Assembly: GCA_023150945.1 (NCBI GenBank)
Contig: JAKLJX010000005.1
Location: 202,629 to 266,628, forward strand
DNA length: 64,000 nt
Reading direction: 5' to 3'
Origin: a bacterium
Lineage (GTDB): Bacteria; Zhuqueibacterota; Zhuqueibacteria; Zhuqueibacterales; Zhuqueibacteraceae
How positions within the stretch are numbered: position 1 is the stretch's first letter; each line of letters begins with the position of its first letter. The notes under the pieces were generated by a model, which saw nothing but the letters and a program-made list of their open reading frames with translations, was not told the DNA's origin and ran no database searches. Below, one piece after another: positions 7,247 to 17,149 of the stretch. The position numbers were made by a program, and so were the translations under genes.

Positions 7247-9547
7247 TCAATATTGCGCGCCCAGCACCAGATAGTAGCGCCGGTCACGAATGGCCAGCCC
7301 CTGCAACACCTCGCCCGTTTGGTGGAGCAGATTGCGGCCGGAGGCATTGACAAAGAGCTTCAGTTTGTCGATCGCAAAAGTCTTGCTGAGATGCAAATCG
7401 AGATTGGAGTAGGCCGGCAGCGTGACCTCGGCCAGGCCGCCAAATGCGGGCGCGCCGCCCGACTGGTCTCCCGCTTTGATGCGGCGCAGCCAGCCGACTT
7501 GCTCGCTTTCCGTGAACCAGTAGGCCTGGAAGGAATAACCGGCATGATCGACATTGAGCGTGAACGTGCGCTTGAGATCGGATTTGAAGGGGAACGCCGC
7601 CCGCTCGGAAATCGAGTAGCGTGACAGGCCGCTGCTGAGCGTCACTTTCTTGCGGAAAAAGAACACACTGGCCTGGGATTCGATGCCGGCAATGCGGGCG
7701 TTTTGCACGTTGTCGTAGAACAGGATCGGAATGCCGGGCGTGGCCGCCGCGCGGAATTTGTTCGCGTAATGATTTTGAAAGAAGTTGCCGCTCACCTGCC
7801 AGCCGTAGATGCTGGTATGCGCGCGCACGTCGCGTGTGATCACCATGCCCAATTCCACGCTGCGGTTCTTCTCCGGCGCGAGATTGGGCTGGCTGGCAGC
7901 GGGCGCGAAAAAGGCCGGCGAGCTGACCTGCTGCAGCAGCGTGGGAAATTTGACATTGGCGCCCACATTCAAATAGCCATTCACCGCAAGATTGTTGCGG
8001 TACCCCGAAAAACTGAAGGCGAACTTGAGCGTGGTGGCGCGCCAATCATTGCGCTCGAAAACGCCGGCGGCCACCAGCGGATTCTGATCCGCCGGATTGC
8101 CGCGCAGCACGTAGTCCGGCTGTTCATCCAGCACGCGATCGTGGCGCATGCTGACATCCACGTCCACGGCTTGAAAAAAGTCCGAGCCGCCGTCATTGTG
8201 CAGCTTGGCGATGGCCACCACGCCGTGATGCTGCCGCGTGAACGTGGCGGAATGCAAGCCCAGCCGCTGCTCGCCGGGCACGTCGCGGTCATCGCGAAAC
8301 TCCAGCCGCGCGCCCTCGAATTGATACGCCGTCAGCAGATCCAGCCGGCCCAGGGGAAAATGCTTCTCCGCGTTGAGATGAAAGGCGCGATTGTCAACCA
8401 CGCCGCTCACCGACCCGGCGCTCACCACCCGCCGGTCTTCTTCCATTCGTTGCAGCGATACCGCCAGCTCGAAATCCTGCTGGCGCGCCTGTTCCGCGGC
8501 ATAGCGCACCGTCAGCACGTGATTGAGATTGTCGGCGCGTTCATCGAAGAAGCGATCTTCATAAAGGCGATCGGTGTAGAGGTAACTCGCCGTCAAGGAT
8601 TTGCCCAGCCGGCCGCCGCCGGCTTCGCTGAAGCGGTAAGTGAGATTGGCGGAATGATGCAATTCGGTGTTCTTCAATCCCAGGTCCTCAGCAACCGCAA
8701 CGAAACTGCGTTTGGAAGCGCCGCGCGCGAGATTGTAGGAGGCCAGCAGCCGGTTGAATTGGCGAAAGAAATGCAACCCCCAATTGCCGGAGCGGTAGGT
8801 GCCGAAACGCTGCTGAAAGCGAATGGAATAGTCCTTCTGCACTTTGGGCACCGCGTTGATCACGCCGCCGAAGGCATCGGCGCCATAAAGCGCGGTGTTG
8901 CTGCCCTTGATCACTTCCAGCCGCTCGAGATCCTGCAAATCGAGCAACTGCAAATCGAAGACGTTGTCATAGGCGCTGTTCAGCCGCACACCGTTGAACA
9001 AGATCGCTACTTCATCCGGGTTGCTGCCGCGAATCGACACGGTCTTGCGGCCGCTGAGCTGCTCCTCGATCTGCACGCTGTGATCGGTCTTGAGCAAATC
9101 GCCGGCGTCGACGAAGCCGCGGATTTCGAAGCTTTTGGCGTCGATGACCGACACGGTTTGCGGCAAATCCCGGGCGATTTCCGGCGGCCGTTCGCCGATT
9201 TCGCGCACCTCGATTTCCGGCAGCACGATGACGCGCGGTTGCAGATAGACGTAACGCAGATTCAGCAGCGCCGCGAGCGGGAGGGCGCGAGTTTCATAGG
9301 CCACATGCTGAAATACCACGATGCGGGCGGCGCTGGTGTCTGCCAGCCGCAAGGTGAAGCGGCCGCTGAGGTCGCTGGCCGTGCCGGTTTTTGTGCCCTC
9401 GAAATAGACACTGACGCCGCGGATTTCGCGGTGCGTGTTGAGGTCGCGGATAATCCCCGAAAAGGAACTCTGCTGGGCGGACAAGGCAGCGGGGAGGAGG
9501 GCTCCCCAAAGAATCAACGACTGGGCAAGCCATCTGCAAGACAGCAT
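7247..9547 (-). CDS. TonB-dependent receptor
   Basis: An outer-membrane active transporter of 766 residues. The start at 9547 has GAGGAGG five bases upstream and begins a signal peptide ending at LSAQQ; the frame continues to 9730 but that leader lacks signal character. Residues about 27-110 are a carboxypeptidase-like regulatory domain (GIIRDLNTHREIRGVSV). The plug follows, with QTVSVIDAKSFEIRGFVDAG, SIRGSNPDEVAILFNGVRL and IKGSNTALYGADAFGGVINA. The C-terminal 500 residues are the 22-strand barrel, ending in an aromatic residue (LVLGAQY), as expected for Bam-dependent folding. The substrate is unknown; the neighbouring lipoprotein is the likely partner. It is divergent from the 10391 receptor. 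Confidence 0.93.
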   Translation of the reverse strand: MLSCRWLAQSLILWGALLPAALSAQQSSFSGIIRDLNTHREIRGVSVYFEGTKTGTASDLSGRFTLRLADTSAARIVVFQHVAYETRALPLAALLNLRYVYLQPRVIVLPEIEVREIGERPPEIARDLPQTVSVIDAKSFEIRGFVDAGDLLKTDHSVQIEEQLSGRKTVSIRGSNPDEVAILFNGVRLNSAYDNVFDLQLLDLQDLERLEVIKGSNTALYGADAFGGVINAVPKVQKDYSIRFQQRFGTYRSGNWGLHFFRQFNRLLASYNLARGASKRSFVAVAEDLGLKNTELHHSANLTYRFSEAGGGRLGKSLTASYLYTDRLYEDRFFDERADNLNHVLTVRYAAEQARQQDFELAVSLQRMEEDRRVVSAGSVSGVVDNRAFHLNAEKHFPLGRLDLLTAYQFEGARLEFRDDRDVPGEQRLGLHSATFTRQHHGVVAIAKLHNDGGSDFFQAVDVDVSMRHDRVLDEQPDYVLRGNPADQNPLVAAGVFERNDWRATTLKFAFSFSGYRNNLAVNGYLNVGANVKFPTLLQQVSSPAFFAPAASQPNLAPEKNRSVELGMVITRDVRAHTSIYGWQVSGNFFQNHYANKFRAAATPGIPILFYDNVQNARIAGIESQASVFFFRKKVTLSSGLSRYSISERAAFPFKSDLKRTFTLNVDHAGYSFQAYWFTESEQVGWLRRIKAGDQSGGAPAFGGLAEVTLPAYSNLDLHLSKTFAIDKLKLFVNASGRNLLHQTGEVLQGLAIRDRRYYLVLGAQY

Positions 9548-10390
9548 AAAGGCCTCCTCTGTGAGCGTCATGGCGCGTTGCGGCGTGGGCGTGAGAACTG
9601 GCGGAAAATGGAACTCCGGTCTCAGAGATGCAAGCAAAAAGTTGTGAATGGCGCGGCCGATGCATTCGTTTGCGTTGGCTGTAGACGGATCCCATCGCAG
9701 GCAGGCGGTGTTCACGGGCTGCGTCTCCACGGGCGAGATCCCCCCGGCGGCTGGTCCCTTCGTGCAAATGCCTTCCCGATGTTATGCAAAATTGCGCACG
9801 CATGCCTGATAAAATCGGACCTGACTCAAGTTTGGTTTTTAGCCATAACATCTTGATTTTAATGCCTGAGTTTCTCTTGGGCGGATACCTGTTCTGTCAT
9901 GTTTGTTACACTGGCATAATTTCTGTTGAGGTGATTGCTACTCTATTCCATATATATGTGGAAATTTTCCCCCCTTGCGTTATGGCTGGGTTCTGACCAC
10001 GTTGATTCCACGGTTCGCAAGACGGCTTTCCTTTCATCGCACTGATTCTGAAGTAGACAAAGACTCGATTCCACCAGGGCAGTAGCAGGAAGGACAAAAC
10101 TTCCGACGGATCGCCAAGAAATTCAAGCGTCGGCAGTGGGTGTGCCAAGTTCTGCGAAATGAGAATCTCATACTACCGTCATTCCTACATTTTCGGTATT
10201 TCGGCTGCATTAGCCCTCGGCTAGTGGCGCGGCGCGCCATTGGTTGGAGGGCTTTTTTGTTTTTGGGGATGCTCGCTCCCGGGAGGAAACCGGCGAGCCA
10301 CGCCTGCAGCAAGGCTTGAGCGTCCCGCAGGGAAGGAAAGGTTTGGCAACTAAACTCCCATCTACTAACCATCACTGGAGGAGGTAGAGT
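9548..10390. other. Divergent intergenic region, 843 bp, AT-rich core
   Basis: This spacer separates two divergently transcribed TonB-dependent receptors. About 9775-9990 is clearly more AT-rich than its surroundings and includes the near-palindrome CCATATATATGTGG. Promoters for both receptors should lie here, but I cannot place a -33/-7 or -35/-10 pair with confidence. A terminator-like hairpin at 10212-10260 lies 130 bp before the plus-strand receptor. Confidence 0.5.
10212..10260 (+). terminator. Hairpin plus T-tract upstream of a TonB receptor (terminator or attenuator)
   Basis: AGCCCTC and GAGGGCT bracket an inner imperfect stem (GGCTAGTGGCGC with GCGCCATTGGTT, using G-T pairs), followed directly by TTTTTTG. 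No gene precedes it on the plus strand for several kilobases, so it may end a leader RNA and act as an attenuator for the 10391 operon. Confidence 0.5.
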
Positions 10391-13300
10391 ATGCATCGCA
10401 GGTCCATGGCAGTGCTTGCCTCGTTGCTCCTGCTGCCGTGCTTTTTGTTCGCCCAAGACGGTAAGATTCGCGGGCGCGTGACGGCCAAGGACACCAACGA
10501 GCCTCTGATCGGCGCCAACGTCGTGGTCGACGGCACGACGCTGGGCGCCGCGGCGGACCTCAACGGCGATTTCGTCATTCTGAGCGTTCCGCCCGGCGTG
10601 TATACCGTGCGCGCGAGCTACATCGGTTACCAAACCGTTGTGATCGCCAACGTGCGTGTCAGCGCCAACTTGACGACCACGCAGGACTTCTCGCTGCCCA
10701 GCTCCGCAATTGCGGTGGAAGCGATGGAAATCGTGGCCGAGCGCCCGTTGATCCAGCGCAACACCACCAACACCGTGCGCCTGACCACGCAGGAAGACAT
10801 TCAGAACCTGCCGTTCCGTGGCGTGCAACAAATCGTGGCGTTGAACTCGGGAACGGTGCTGCAGGACGGTAACCTGCACGTGCGCGGCGGCCGCGTCGGC
10901 GAAGTCGCCTACTATATCGACGGCGCCACCGCCCTGAATCCCTTCAACAACAATGAAAACGTCGGCGTGATTCAGGAGGCCATCGAAGAAATTCAATTAC
11001 AATCGGGCGGATATACCGCGGAATTCGGCGGTGCCAATTCCGGCATCGTGCGTACCACCGTTCGCACCGGCGGCCAGGATTTCAAGGCCACGGTCGATTA
11101 CCGCACGGATGATTTTGCCAAACCCGGCGAAAAATTCCTCGGCACCTCGGCCTTCGGCCATCGCAATGCCGTGGTCACCGCGAGCGGCCCCCTGCTTTCC
11201 AACAAAGTGAAGTTCTTCCTTGCCGGCCAGCATAACTACCAGCGCAACCGGCAGCCGCTGTTCCTCGAGCCTTTCCGTTTCGACAATTTGGTGACCGACG
11301 CGCTCGGCCAAGCCGGGCCTTCTGGTGCAGGGCAACCCCTGCCAGGCGCCGTGGAGTTCGAGGAAAACTACCTGCCGCGCAACCAGCGCGAAGACAACTC
11401 CGTGCAAGGCACGCTGACTTATGATCTCAGCAACGTCCTGAAATTCCGCTTCACCGGCAGCTACGCCGAAGTGAACAACCCGGTGGGCGGCGAATGGCCC
11501 GGCGGCACCCCCACCCAAACGCCGGTGGCTGAATCGCAGAACGGACTGCAGAACGTTTTCCAACGCCGCCTGGCACAGCAGGAAACCATTTCCTCGCTGG
11601 CCAATCTGAAGGCCACCCACGTGCTCAGCCCGAAGACCTTCTACGAAGCCTCGATTTCGTTCTCCGAGCGCAAATTTCGCCAGTATGACGAAACCTTCGG
11701 CGACAACTGGACGCTCTATACCGACAGCCTCGCCAACGCGGAAAAGGGCTATACCGGCTTCGTGCGCCGTTATGAAGGCCCGTATGACCTGAGCACCATC
11801 AACAACTTCGCCTTCAATCATCCCAACGCGCCGATCAACACCTACTATCGCGACAGCCAGCAAGATCTGGGCGCTTCGCTGGATTTGACCTCGCAAGTGT
11901 CGAAGAGCTGGGAGGTCAAAGTCGGCGGCCGCATGGATCGCTGGACCATGCGCAACTTCGATGTCAACAACATCTCCGCCACGATGCAATTCCTGTATGG
12001 CCGCAGCGGCAACAACCCGCGCGTTTTTGCCAGCGAGTACGAGCGCAAGGTGTTGATGGCACGCGCCGGCGGCACGCGTCAAACCCAGATGATCAACTTC
12101 TTCGGGTATGACGTCGACGGCAACAAGATCAACTCCGGCCCGGACGGACCGCGCCATCCGCTCTTCCTCGCCGCCTACGTGCAGAACAAGCTCGAGTATC
12201 GCGACCTGGTGGTGAATCTGGGCCTGCGCTATGAGCGCATCGCGACCGACGCGCCCGCGCCCAAGGATCTCGAAAATCCGGCCTTCGATGAAAAAGTGAA
12301 CTACATCGACGAGTCCCAACTGACCACCGCTGAAGCCACCGACTACTTGCTGCCGCGGATCAACTTCTCGTTCCCGGTGACGGACCGCACCGTCTTCTAT
12401 GCCACCTACGGCAAGTATGTGCAGTTGCCCCAACTCGTTGACATTCTGACCGGCAACCAGGTGCTCAGCATCTCGGTCAGCCCGGTCACGCGCTCACCCT
12501 ACGGTTATTTCGGCCAGTACGCCGGTTTCACCGCCAAACCCGAGCGTACCACGCAGTATGAAATGGGTATTCGCCAGTCGATTACCGACAATTTTGCGTT
12601 CACGGTGACCGGCTTTTACAAAGACCTGATCGAGCAACTGCGTTTTGACCGCGTGTTGTCCGAAGGCAAGGGCACCATTCCGGAAGGCCAGACCGTCTTC
12701 TCCGGCCTGCTGAACAATGACTTCGGCACGGTGAAGGGTCTGGAGTTGACGCTGGAACTGCGCCGGGTGAAGCGCCTGTCCGCGAAAGTGAGCTATACGC
12801 TCTCGGATGCGCGCGGCACCGGCTCCGACAGCCGCGCCACGCAAGTGGCGGTGAGCGACGGCGGAGCGCGCTATCCGATTTTGACCTACAAGCTCAATTA
12901 CAACCAGCCGCATCGCGGCTCGGTGGTGTTGGACTATCGTTTCGCCAAGGGCGACGGCGGTAAGATTCTGCAGGGCACCGGCCTGAACGCGATTCTGACG
13001 TTCAACAGCGGCCATTCCTACACGCAGATCCAAGAGCCCGAGACGCTGGGCCAGGCCAGCCCGTGGAACATCGGCGTGCGGCCGCTCATCGACCCGCGCA
13101 GCAGCTATCCGGTGGAGCCGGTCAACAGCTCTTCCACGCCCTTCAATTTCAACGTCGATCTCAATTTCAGCCGCTTGATTCCGCTGGGCCGCTTCGATGC
13201 GGAGCTTTACGTCAACGTGCTGAACGTGTTCAACACCAAGAACGTGCTCAACGTTTATCCCAACACCGGTACTTCGGAGGATGACGGCTGGTTGCGCAGC

Positions 13301-13453
13301 GAGGCCGCCGGCTCCTATGTGGCCATCCCCAACTACGCCGACTTCTATCGTGCCGTCAACGTGGACAACCGCTGGGCCTACAACACCGCCACGGGCAATG
13401 ATCTGTTCGGCAACCCGCGCCAGATTTTCGCCGGCCTGCGGTTGGAGTTCTAA
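10391..13453 (+). CDS. TonB-dependent receptor (SusC/carboxypeptidase-regulatory type)
   Basis: A 1020-residue outer-membrane receptor. GGAGGAGG at 10378-10385 fixes the start. Residues 1-20 are a signal peptide (LLLPCFLFAQ). Residues 23-110 form the carboxypeptidase-like domain (IRGRVTAKDTNEPLIGANVVV, GVYTVRASYIGYQ). The plug follows, with NLPFRGVQQIVALNSG, LHVRGGRVGEVAYYIDG and the closing FGGANSGIV. The remainder is the beta-barrel, which ends in LRLEF. It heads a run with a giant secreted protein (196 bp on) and a PorV homologue (56 bp further), with no terminator between them. This suggests uptake and secretion functions expressed together. The ligand is unknown; large polymers or peptides are typical. 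Confidence 0.93.
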   Translation: MHRRSMAVLASLLLLPCFLFAQDGKIRGRVTAKDTNEPLIGANVVVDGTTLGAAADLNGDFVILSVPPGVYTVRASYIGYQTVVIANVRVSANLTTTQDFSLPSSAIAVEAMEIVAERPLIQRNTTNTVRLTTQEDIQNLPFRGVQQIVALNSGTVLQDGNLHVRGGRVGEVAYYIDGATALNPFNNNENVGVIQEAIEEIQLQSGGYTAEFGGANSGIVRTTVRTGGQDFKATVDYRTDDFAKPGEKFLGTSAFGHRNAVVTASGPLLSNKVKFFLAGQHNYQRNRQPLFLEPFRFDNLVTDALGQAGPSGAGQPLPGAVEFEENYLPRNQREDNSVQGTLTYDLSNVLKFRFTGSYAEVNNPVGGEWPGGTPTQTPVAESQNGLQNVFQRRLAQQETISSLANLKATHVLSPKTFYEASISFSERKFRQYDETFGDNWTLYTDSLANAEKGYTGFVRRYEGPYDLSTINNFAFNHPNAPINTYYRDSQQDLGASLDLTSQVSKSWEVKVGGRMDRWTMRNFDVNNISATMQFLYGRSGNNPRVFASEYERKVLMARAGGTRQTQMINFFGYDVDGNKINSGPDGPRHPLFLAAYVQNKLEYRDLVVNLGLRYERIATDAPAPKDLENPAFDEKVNYIDESQLTTAEATDYLLPRINFSFPVTDRTVFYATYGKYVQLPQLVDILTGNQVLSISVSPVTRSPYGYFGQYAGFTAKPERTTQYEMGIRQSITDNFAFTVTGFYKDLIEQLRFDRVLSEGKGTIPEGQTVFSGLLNNDFGTVKGLELTLELRRVKRLSAKVSYTLSDARGTGSDSRATQVAVSDGGARYPILTYKLNYNQPHRGSVVLDYRFAKGDGGKILQGTGLNAILTFNSGHSYTQIQEPETLGQASPWNIGVRPLIDPRSSYPVEPVNSSSTPFNFNVDLNFSRLIPLGRFDAELYVNVLNVFNTKNVLNVYPNTGTSEDDGWLRSEAAGSYVAIPNYADFYRAVNVDNRWAYNTATGNDLFGNPRQIFAGLRLEF

Positions 13454-13649
13454 GCTTCCGATGCCAGCCCGCCGCCCGGCGGTGGCCGGCTGGTGCGGTT
13501 GCAGGTGTTGCAAGGCGATCAGCGTTTGACGAGACGCCGTTCCCGATGTGAGTCTCACCGGCTGCCGGCGGTTGTGGCGCACGCCCGGGTCGAACAGGAA
13601 CGGCGGCCATCCAAAACCGTGATTCGAGAACGAAAAGGAGTCACACATC

Positions 13650-16600
13650 ATGCAAAAGAGCAGTCTGTTGAAACTGATGCTGGCCGGTCTGCTGCTGTAC
13701 GGAGCGACCGCCTTCGCTGAGCGGCCGGCGGGCGAGAAGGAGCGCAACCAACAAGCGCTCAGCAAGCCCACAGGCACCCCGCGCTATCAGATTCTGAACA
13801 TCAACAACATTTGGACGTGGATCCGCAATGACGGCATGTCCAATCATTCCCCCATCGCGGATGACGGCACCTACTTCCCGCGCGGCACCGGATCGGCGAT
13901 TTACCAGGACGGCATCATGTGGGGCGGCAAGGTGTATTTGGATCCGAACTACACCCAGCCCGGTCCCAAGGATCAATTGATCCGCGTCGGCGGCGCCAAC
14001 TATCTCGTGGGCACGCGTGAAGGCCGGATCATCGGCGAGGGTGCCTCTGCCGTGGCTGCCAACACCGCTGATGCTGACGTGCGGGCTTATCGCATCCGCC
14101 GCGACTATGCCGTGATGTCGGATACGGAAAAGCGCCGCGATGCCGCTGAATACAACGAAATTCCAGTCGCGAACGTTACCGATGCGCAAGTCGCCACCAT
14201 CATGTCGCGCTATGCGCTGGACTGGAAGGAATGGCCGGTGCAGCAAGGTGCGCCCTATATCGAGCGCAACGGCACGCCCGGCTATCAGCCGCCGCCCGAG
14301 TTCAGCGCGACTTTTACGGTCGACGATCTCATCAAAGGCAATTACGACGAGCCGGGTATTGCCGGTGCGGATCCCAACTCCCCGGCTGACCAGGTGGTGT
14401 GGACGGTGTTCAACGACCTTGATGCCAGCACGACGCTGCAATTGCAGGGCTCGGAACCCCTGGGCTTGGAAATCCAAGTCACGCTGTGGGGCTACAAACG
14501 GACCGACGCCCTGGGCAACATCTATTTCCGCCGCGTCAAGTTGATCAATAAGGGCGGCGTGGATGTCACCGACGCCGGCGGCACCAAAGGCTCCTTCTAC
14601 ATCAACGAAATGTATGTGGCGCAGTGGTCGGATCCCGATCTCGGCAATTCAGGCGATGACGTGGCCGGCTGTGACGTCAACTTGAGCTTGGGCTACGTCT
14701 ACAACGGCCAGGCGGTTGACAGTGAGTATCGCGGCTTTCGCTTGCCGCCGCCTGCCATCGGCTACGACTTTCTGCAAGGCCCGGCCGTGCCCGGCGATCC
14801 CACTGACCGCGCCGTCTTCGATCTGAAGTACAAAGACGGCTTCAAGAACCTGGGCATGACTTCATTCTCCTACTTCTCGGCCGGCTCGCCGATCTCTGAC
14901 CCGCCGCGTTCCTATACGCAGGGCACCATTCGCTGGTACAAGATGCTGCGCGGCTTTGCCCCGATCGACGGCGACGACCAATACTATCCGTTCCCGCCCG
15001 GCGTGGCGCCCGATCAGTTTCCGCTCTCGGGCGATCCGGTGACCAAGACCGGCTTTCTCGATGGCGAAGGTGAGCAATACTCCTTCGTGCCGGGAGACCG
15101 CCGCATCAACCTGAGCACCGGTCCATTCAGCTTGAATCCCGGTGAGACCCAGGAAGTGGTGGTGGCGGTGGTCGGTGGCTTGGGCGCCGATCGTATTTCC
15201 AGCGTCGCAGTCATGAAGTTCAACGACCGCTTCGCGCAGAACACCTACAACGCCTTGTTCCAAGTTCCCAAACCGCCGGTTGCACCGATTGTCACCGTCT
15301 CGGAACTGGATGGCACGGTGGGTGTGGAATGGGGCAGCAATTTGAACCGGGTGCGTGATACCGAGACCACGGTGCAACAACCCGGCGGCTATGCCTTCGA
15401 GGGCTACAATGTCTACCAATTCCCCAGCCGGGGCGCTTCCTTGTCGGAAGCCAAGCGCATAGCCGTATTCGATCTGGCCACCGATCCCACTGTGGTCTTG
15501 GATGAGCAGTTCGATCTTGCCTCGGGCCAGATTCTCAACAAACCGGTGCAATTCGGCACCAACAGCGGCATCGCGCGGTATTTCAACTTCAACCGCGATT
15601 ACGTTCGCGATATCGGCAAACTCTACAACGGCCAGGAGTATTACTTGGCGGTGACCGCCTATAGCCGCGCCACCGTGCCCGGCTATCTGCCGGCTTCCTT
15701 GGAGTCCGAACCGACAATCATTACCGTCGTTCCCCGCGTGCCTTTCGGAATCGAGTACGAGACTGCTTTTGGCGACACTCTGAAGGTCAATCGCCTGGGC
15801 GGTGGCAGCGATGGCATCGTTTTGCCCATCGTCGTCAACCCGAAAGCCAGCACGGGCGACAGCTATGAAGTTCGATTTGCCGTGGACAACGATGGCAACA
15901 CCACCTGGAATCTGCTGAACACGACGAAAGGCACGACGGTCTTGACCAACAAGACCAACCAGAGCGGTGATGAGAAGTATGACATCATCGATGGGATTTT
16001 CCTGGTGGTTTCCGGTCCGCCGCCTGGTGTCAAAGAATGGGAATGGACCGCGGGTTCACGTTTCCTCACCTGGGCTGATGCGGCCGGTCTGGAATTCGAA
16101 GGCTTCGAAGGCGCGCTGGGCTGGGCTTCTCCGCGCTCGGTTTTCGGCGATGGCACGCACATCATTCCCGCCGACAAGCTCAAGAAAATCGAGATTCGTT
16201 TCGCCAATGCCGACGCCAATGATCTCGAGTTTGATCCCAATCAGCCAAATGTTTCCTATGCCTATCGGCATGGCCGCGGCTTCGGCGGAGCGCCGGCACG
16301 ACCGGAGTTTGCGCCTTACATCATCAACACAGGCGGCAGTTATTCTTATCAAGACTTCACCAAGAGCGTGCCGCTGGCGGTGTATGATGTCGATGCCAAT
16401 CCGCCGCGCCGCTTGGCCGTGGCCTTTCTCGAGAACAACGCAGTGGACGGCAAAGTCGACGGTCGCTACAACCCTGGGGTTACCGGTACGACCAACAACA
16501 CCGCTTCCACCGGGCCGCGCGAATGGCTGTGGATCTTCGACGCAGACTATAGCGAGACACCCAACCCCGCATGGCAAGTTGAGATCATTGAAGGCCCGCA

Positions 16601-17093
16601 GCCGGTCATGTACTTCGCGACCTGGCAGCGCCGCAATGCCAACGCCTGGACCGATGGCAACGTGATTACCATTACGCCGAATCGGCCGAATACACCGGAT
16701 GATGCCTTTAGCTTCGCTGCGCCGGCGCCGAAAAAGGGTGGCGCACTTGACGCTGCCAGCGCACAGAATATCGGCGTGTACCCGAATCCTTACTACGCCT
16801 TCAACCCGGCGGAAAACACCACGCTCAATCGCTTCGTGACCTTCAACAATCTGCCGCCCAACGCCACGGTCCGCATCTTCAACATGGCCGGCCAGTTGGT
16901 GCGCAAACTCGAGAAAGTCAATGACTCCTCGCAGTTCCTGCGCTGGGACCTGCAGAATCAAACCGGCTTGCCGGTGGCGAGCGGCATGTACATCGCGCAC
17001 GTGGAAGCCACCCTGCCGGCCACCGGCGCCAAGGCGGTCAAGGTGTTGAAACTGGCCGTCATTCAAGAACAAGAAGTGCTGGAAGTTTTCTGA
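13650..17093 (+). CDS. Large secreted protein with C-terminal FlgD-like/type IX sorting domain
   Basis: A 1147-residue exported protein. AAGGAG upstream and a signal peptide (LMLAGLLLYGATAFA) support the start at 13650. The central region is long and unassigned. It contains fibronectin/Ig-like stretches (VTVSELDGTVGVEWGSN, GYAFEGYNVYQFPS) typical of surface proteins in this group. The last 90 residues carry the sorting-domain signature: NIGVYPNPYYAFNP, a VRIFNMAGQLVRKL strand and SGMYIAHVEA. Such domains direct transport through the type IX system in Bacteroidota and relatives. With the PorV homologue immediately downstream, export by that route is likely but not proven. Function on the surface is unknown. 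It is co-directional with the 10391 receptor. Confidence 0.8.
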   Translation: MQKSSLLKLMLAGLLLYGATAFAERPAGEKERNQQALSKPTGTPRYQILNINNIWTWIRNDGMSNHSPIADDGTYFPRGTGSAIYQDGIMWGGKVYLDPNYTQPGPKDQLIRVGGANYLVGTREGRIIGEGASAVAANTADADVRAYRIRRDYAVMSDTEKRRDAAEYNEIPVANVTDAQVATIMSRYALDWKEWPVQQGAPYIERNGTPGYQPPPEFSATFTVDDLIKGNYDEPGIAGADPNSPADQVVWTVFNDLDASTTLQLQGSEPLGLEIQVTLWGYKRTDALGNIYFRRVKLINKGGVDVTDAGGTKGSFYINEMYVAQWSDPDLGNSGDDVAGCDVNLSLGYVYNGQAVDSEYRGFRLPPPAIGYDFLQGPAVPGDPTDRAVFDLKYKDGFKNLGMTSFSYFSAGSPISDPPRSYTQGTIRWYKMLRGFAPIDGDDQYYPFPPGVAPDQFPLSGDPVTKTGFLDGEGEQYSFVPGDRRINLSTGPFSLNPGETQEVVVAVVGGLGADRISSVAVMKFNDRFAQNTYNALFQVPKPPVAPIVTVSELDGTVGVEWGSNLNRVRDTETTVQQPGGYAFEGYNVYQFPSRGASLSEAKRIAVFDLATDPTVVLDEQFDLASGQILNKPVQFGTNSGIARYFNFNRDYVRDIGKLYNGQEYYLAVTAYSRATVPGYLPASLESEPTIITVVPRVPFGIEYETAFGDTLKVNRLGGGSDGIVLPIVVNPKASTGDSYEVRFAVDNDGNTTWNLLNTTKGTTVLTNKTNQSGDEKYDIIDGIFLVVSGPPPGVKEWEWTAGSRFLTWADAAGLEFEGFEGALGWASPRSVFGDGTHIIPADKLKKIEIRFANADANDLEFDPNQPNVSYAYRHGRGFGGAPARPEFAPYIINTGGSYSYQDFTKSVPLAVYDVDANPPRRLAVAFLENNAVDGKVDGRYNPGVTGTTNNTASTGPREWLWIFDADYSETPNPAWQVEIIEGPQPVMYFATWQRRNANAWTDGNVITITPNRPNTPDDAFSFAAPAPKKGGALDAASAQNIGVYPNPYYAFNPAENTTLNRFVTFNNLPPNATVRIFNMAGQLVRKLEKVNDSSQFLRWDLQNQTGLPVASGMYIAHVEATLPATGAKAVKVLKLAVIQEQEVLEVF

Positions 17094-17149
17094 GCGCTAC
17101 GCTGACTCATTTTCGCTTTCACAACTCTCTTGCAGAAGGAGAAAATGTC

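Noticed and set aside
7703-9856. 717-codon open frame opposite the TonB receptor
   Set aside because: The receptor on the minus strand has signal peptide, plug motifs and ribosome site; the plus-strand frame has none.
9857-10390. Cobalamin riboswitch before the TonB receptor
   Set aside because: I could not find the conserved B12-box or core elements; only a hairpin with a T-tract is present.
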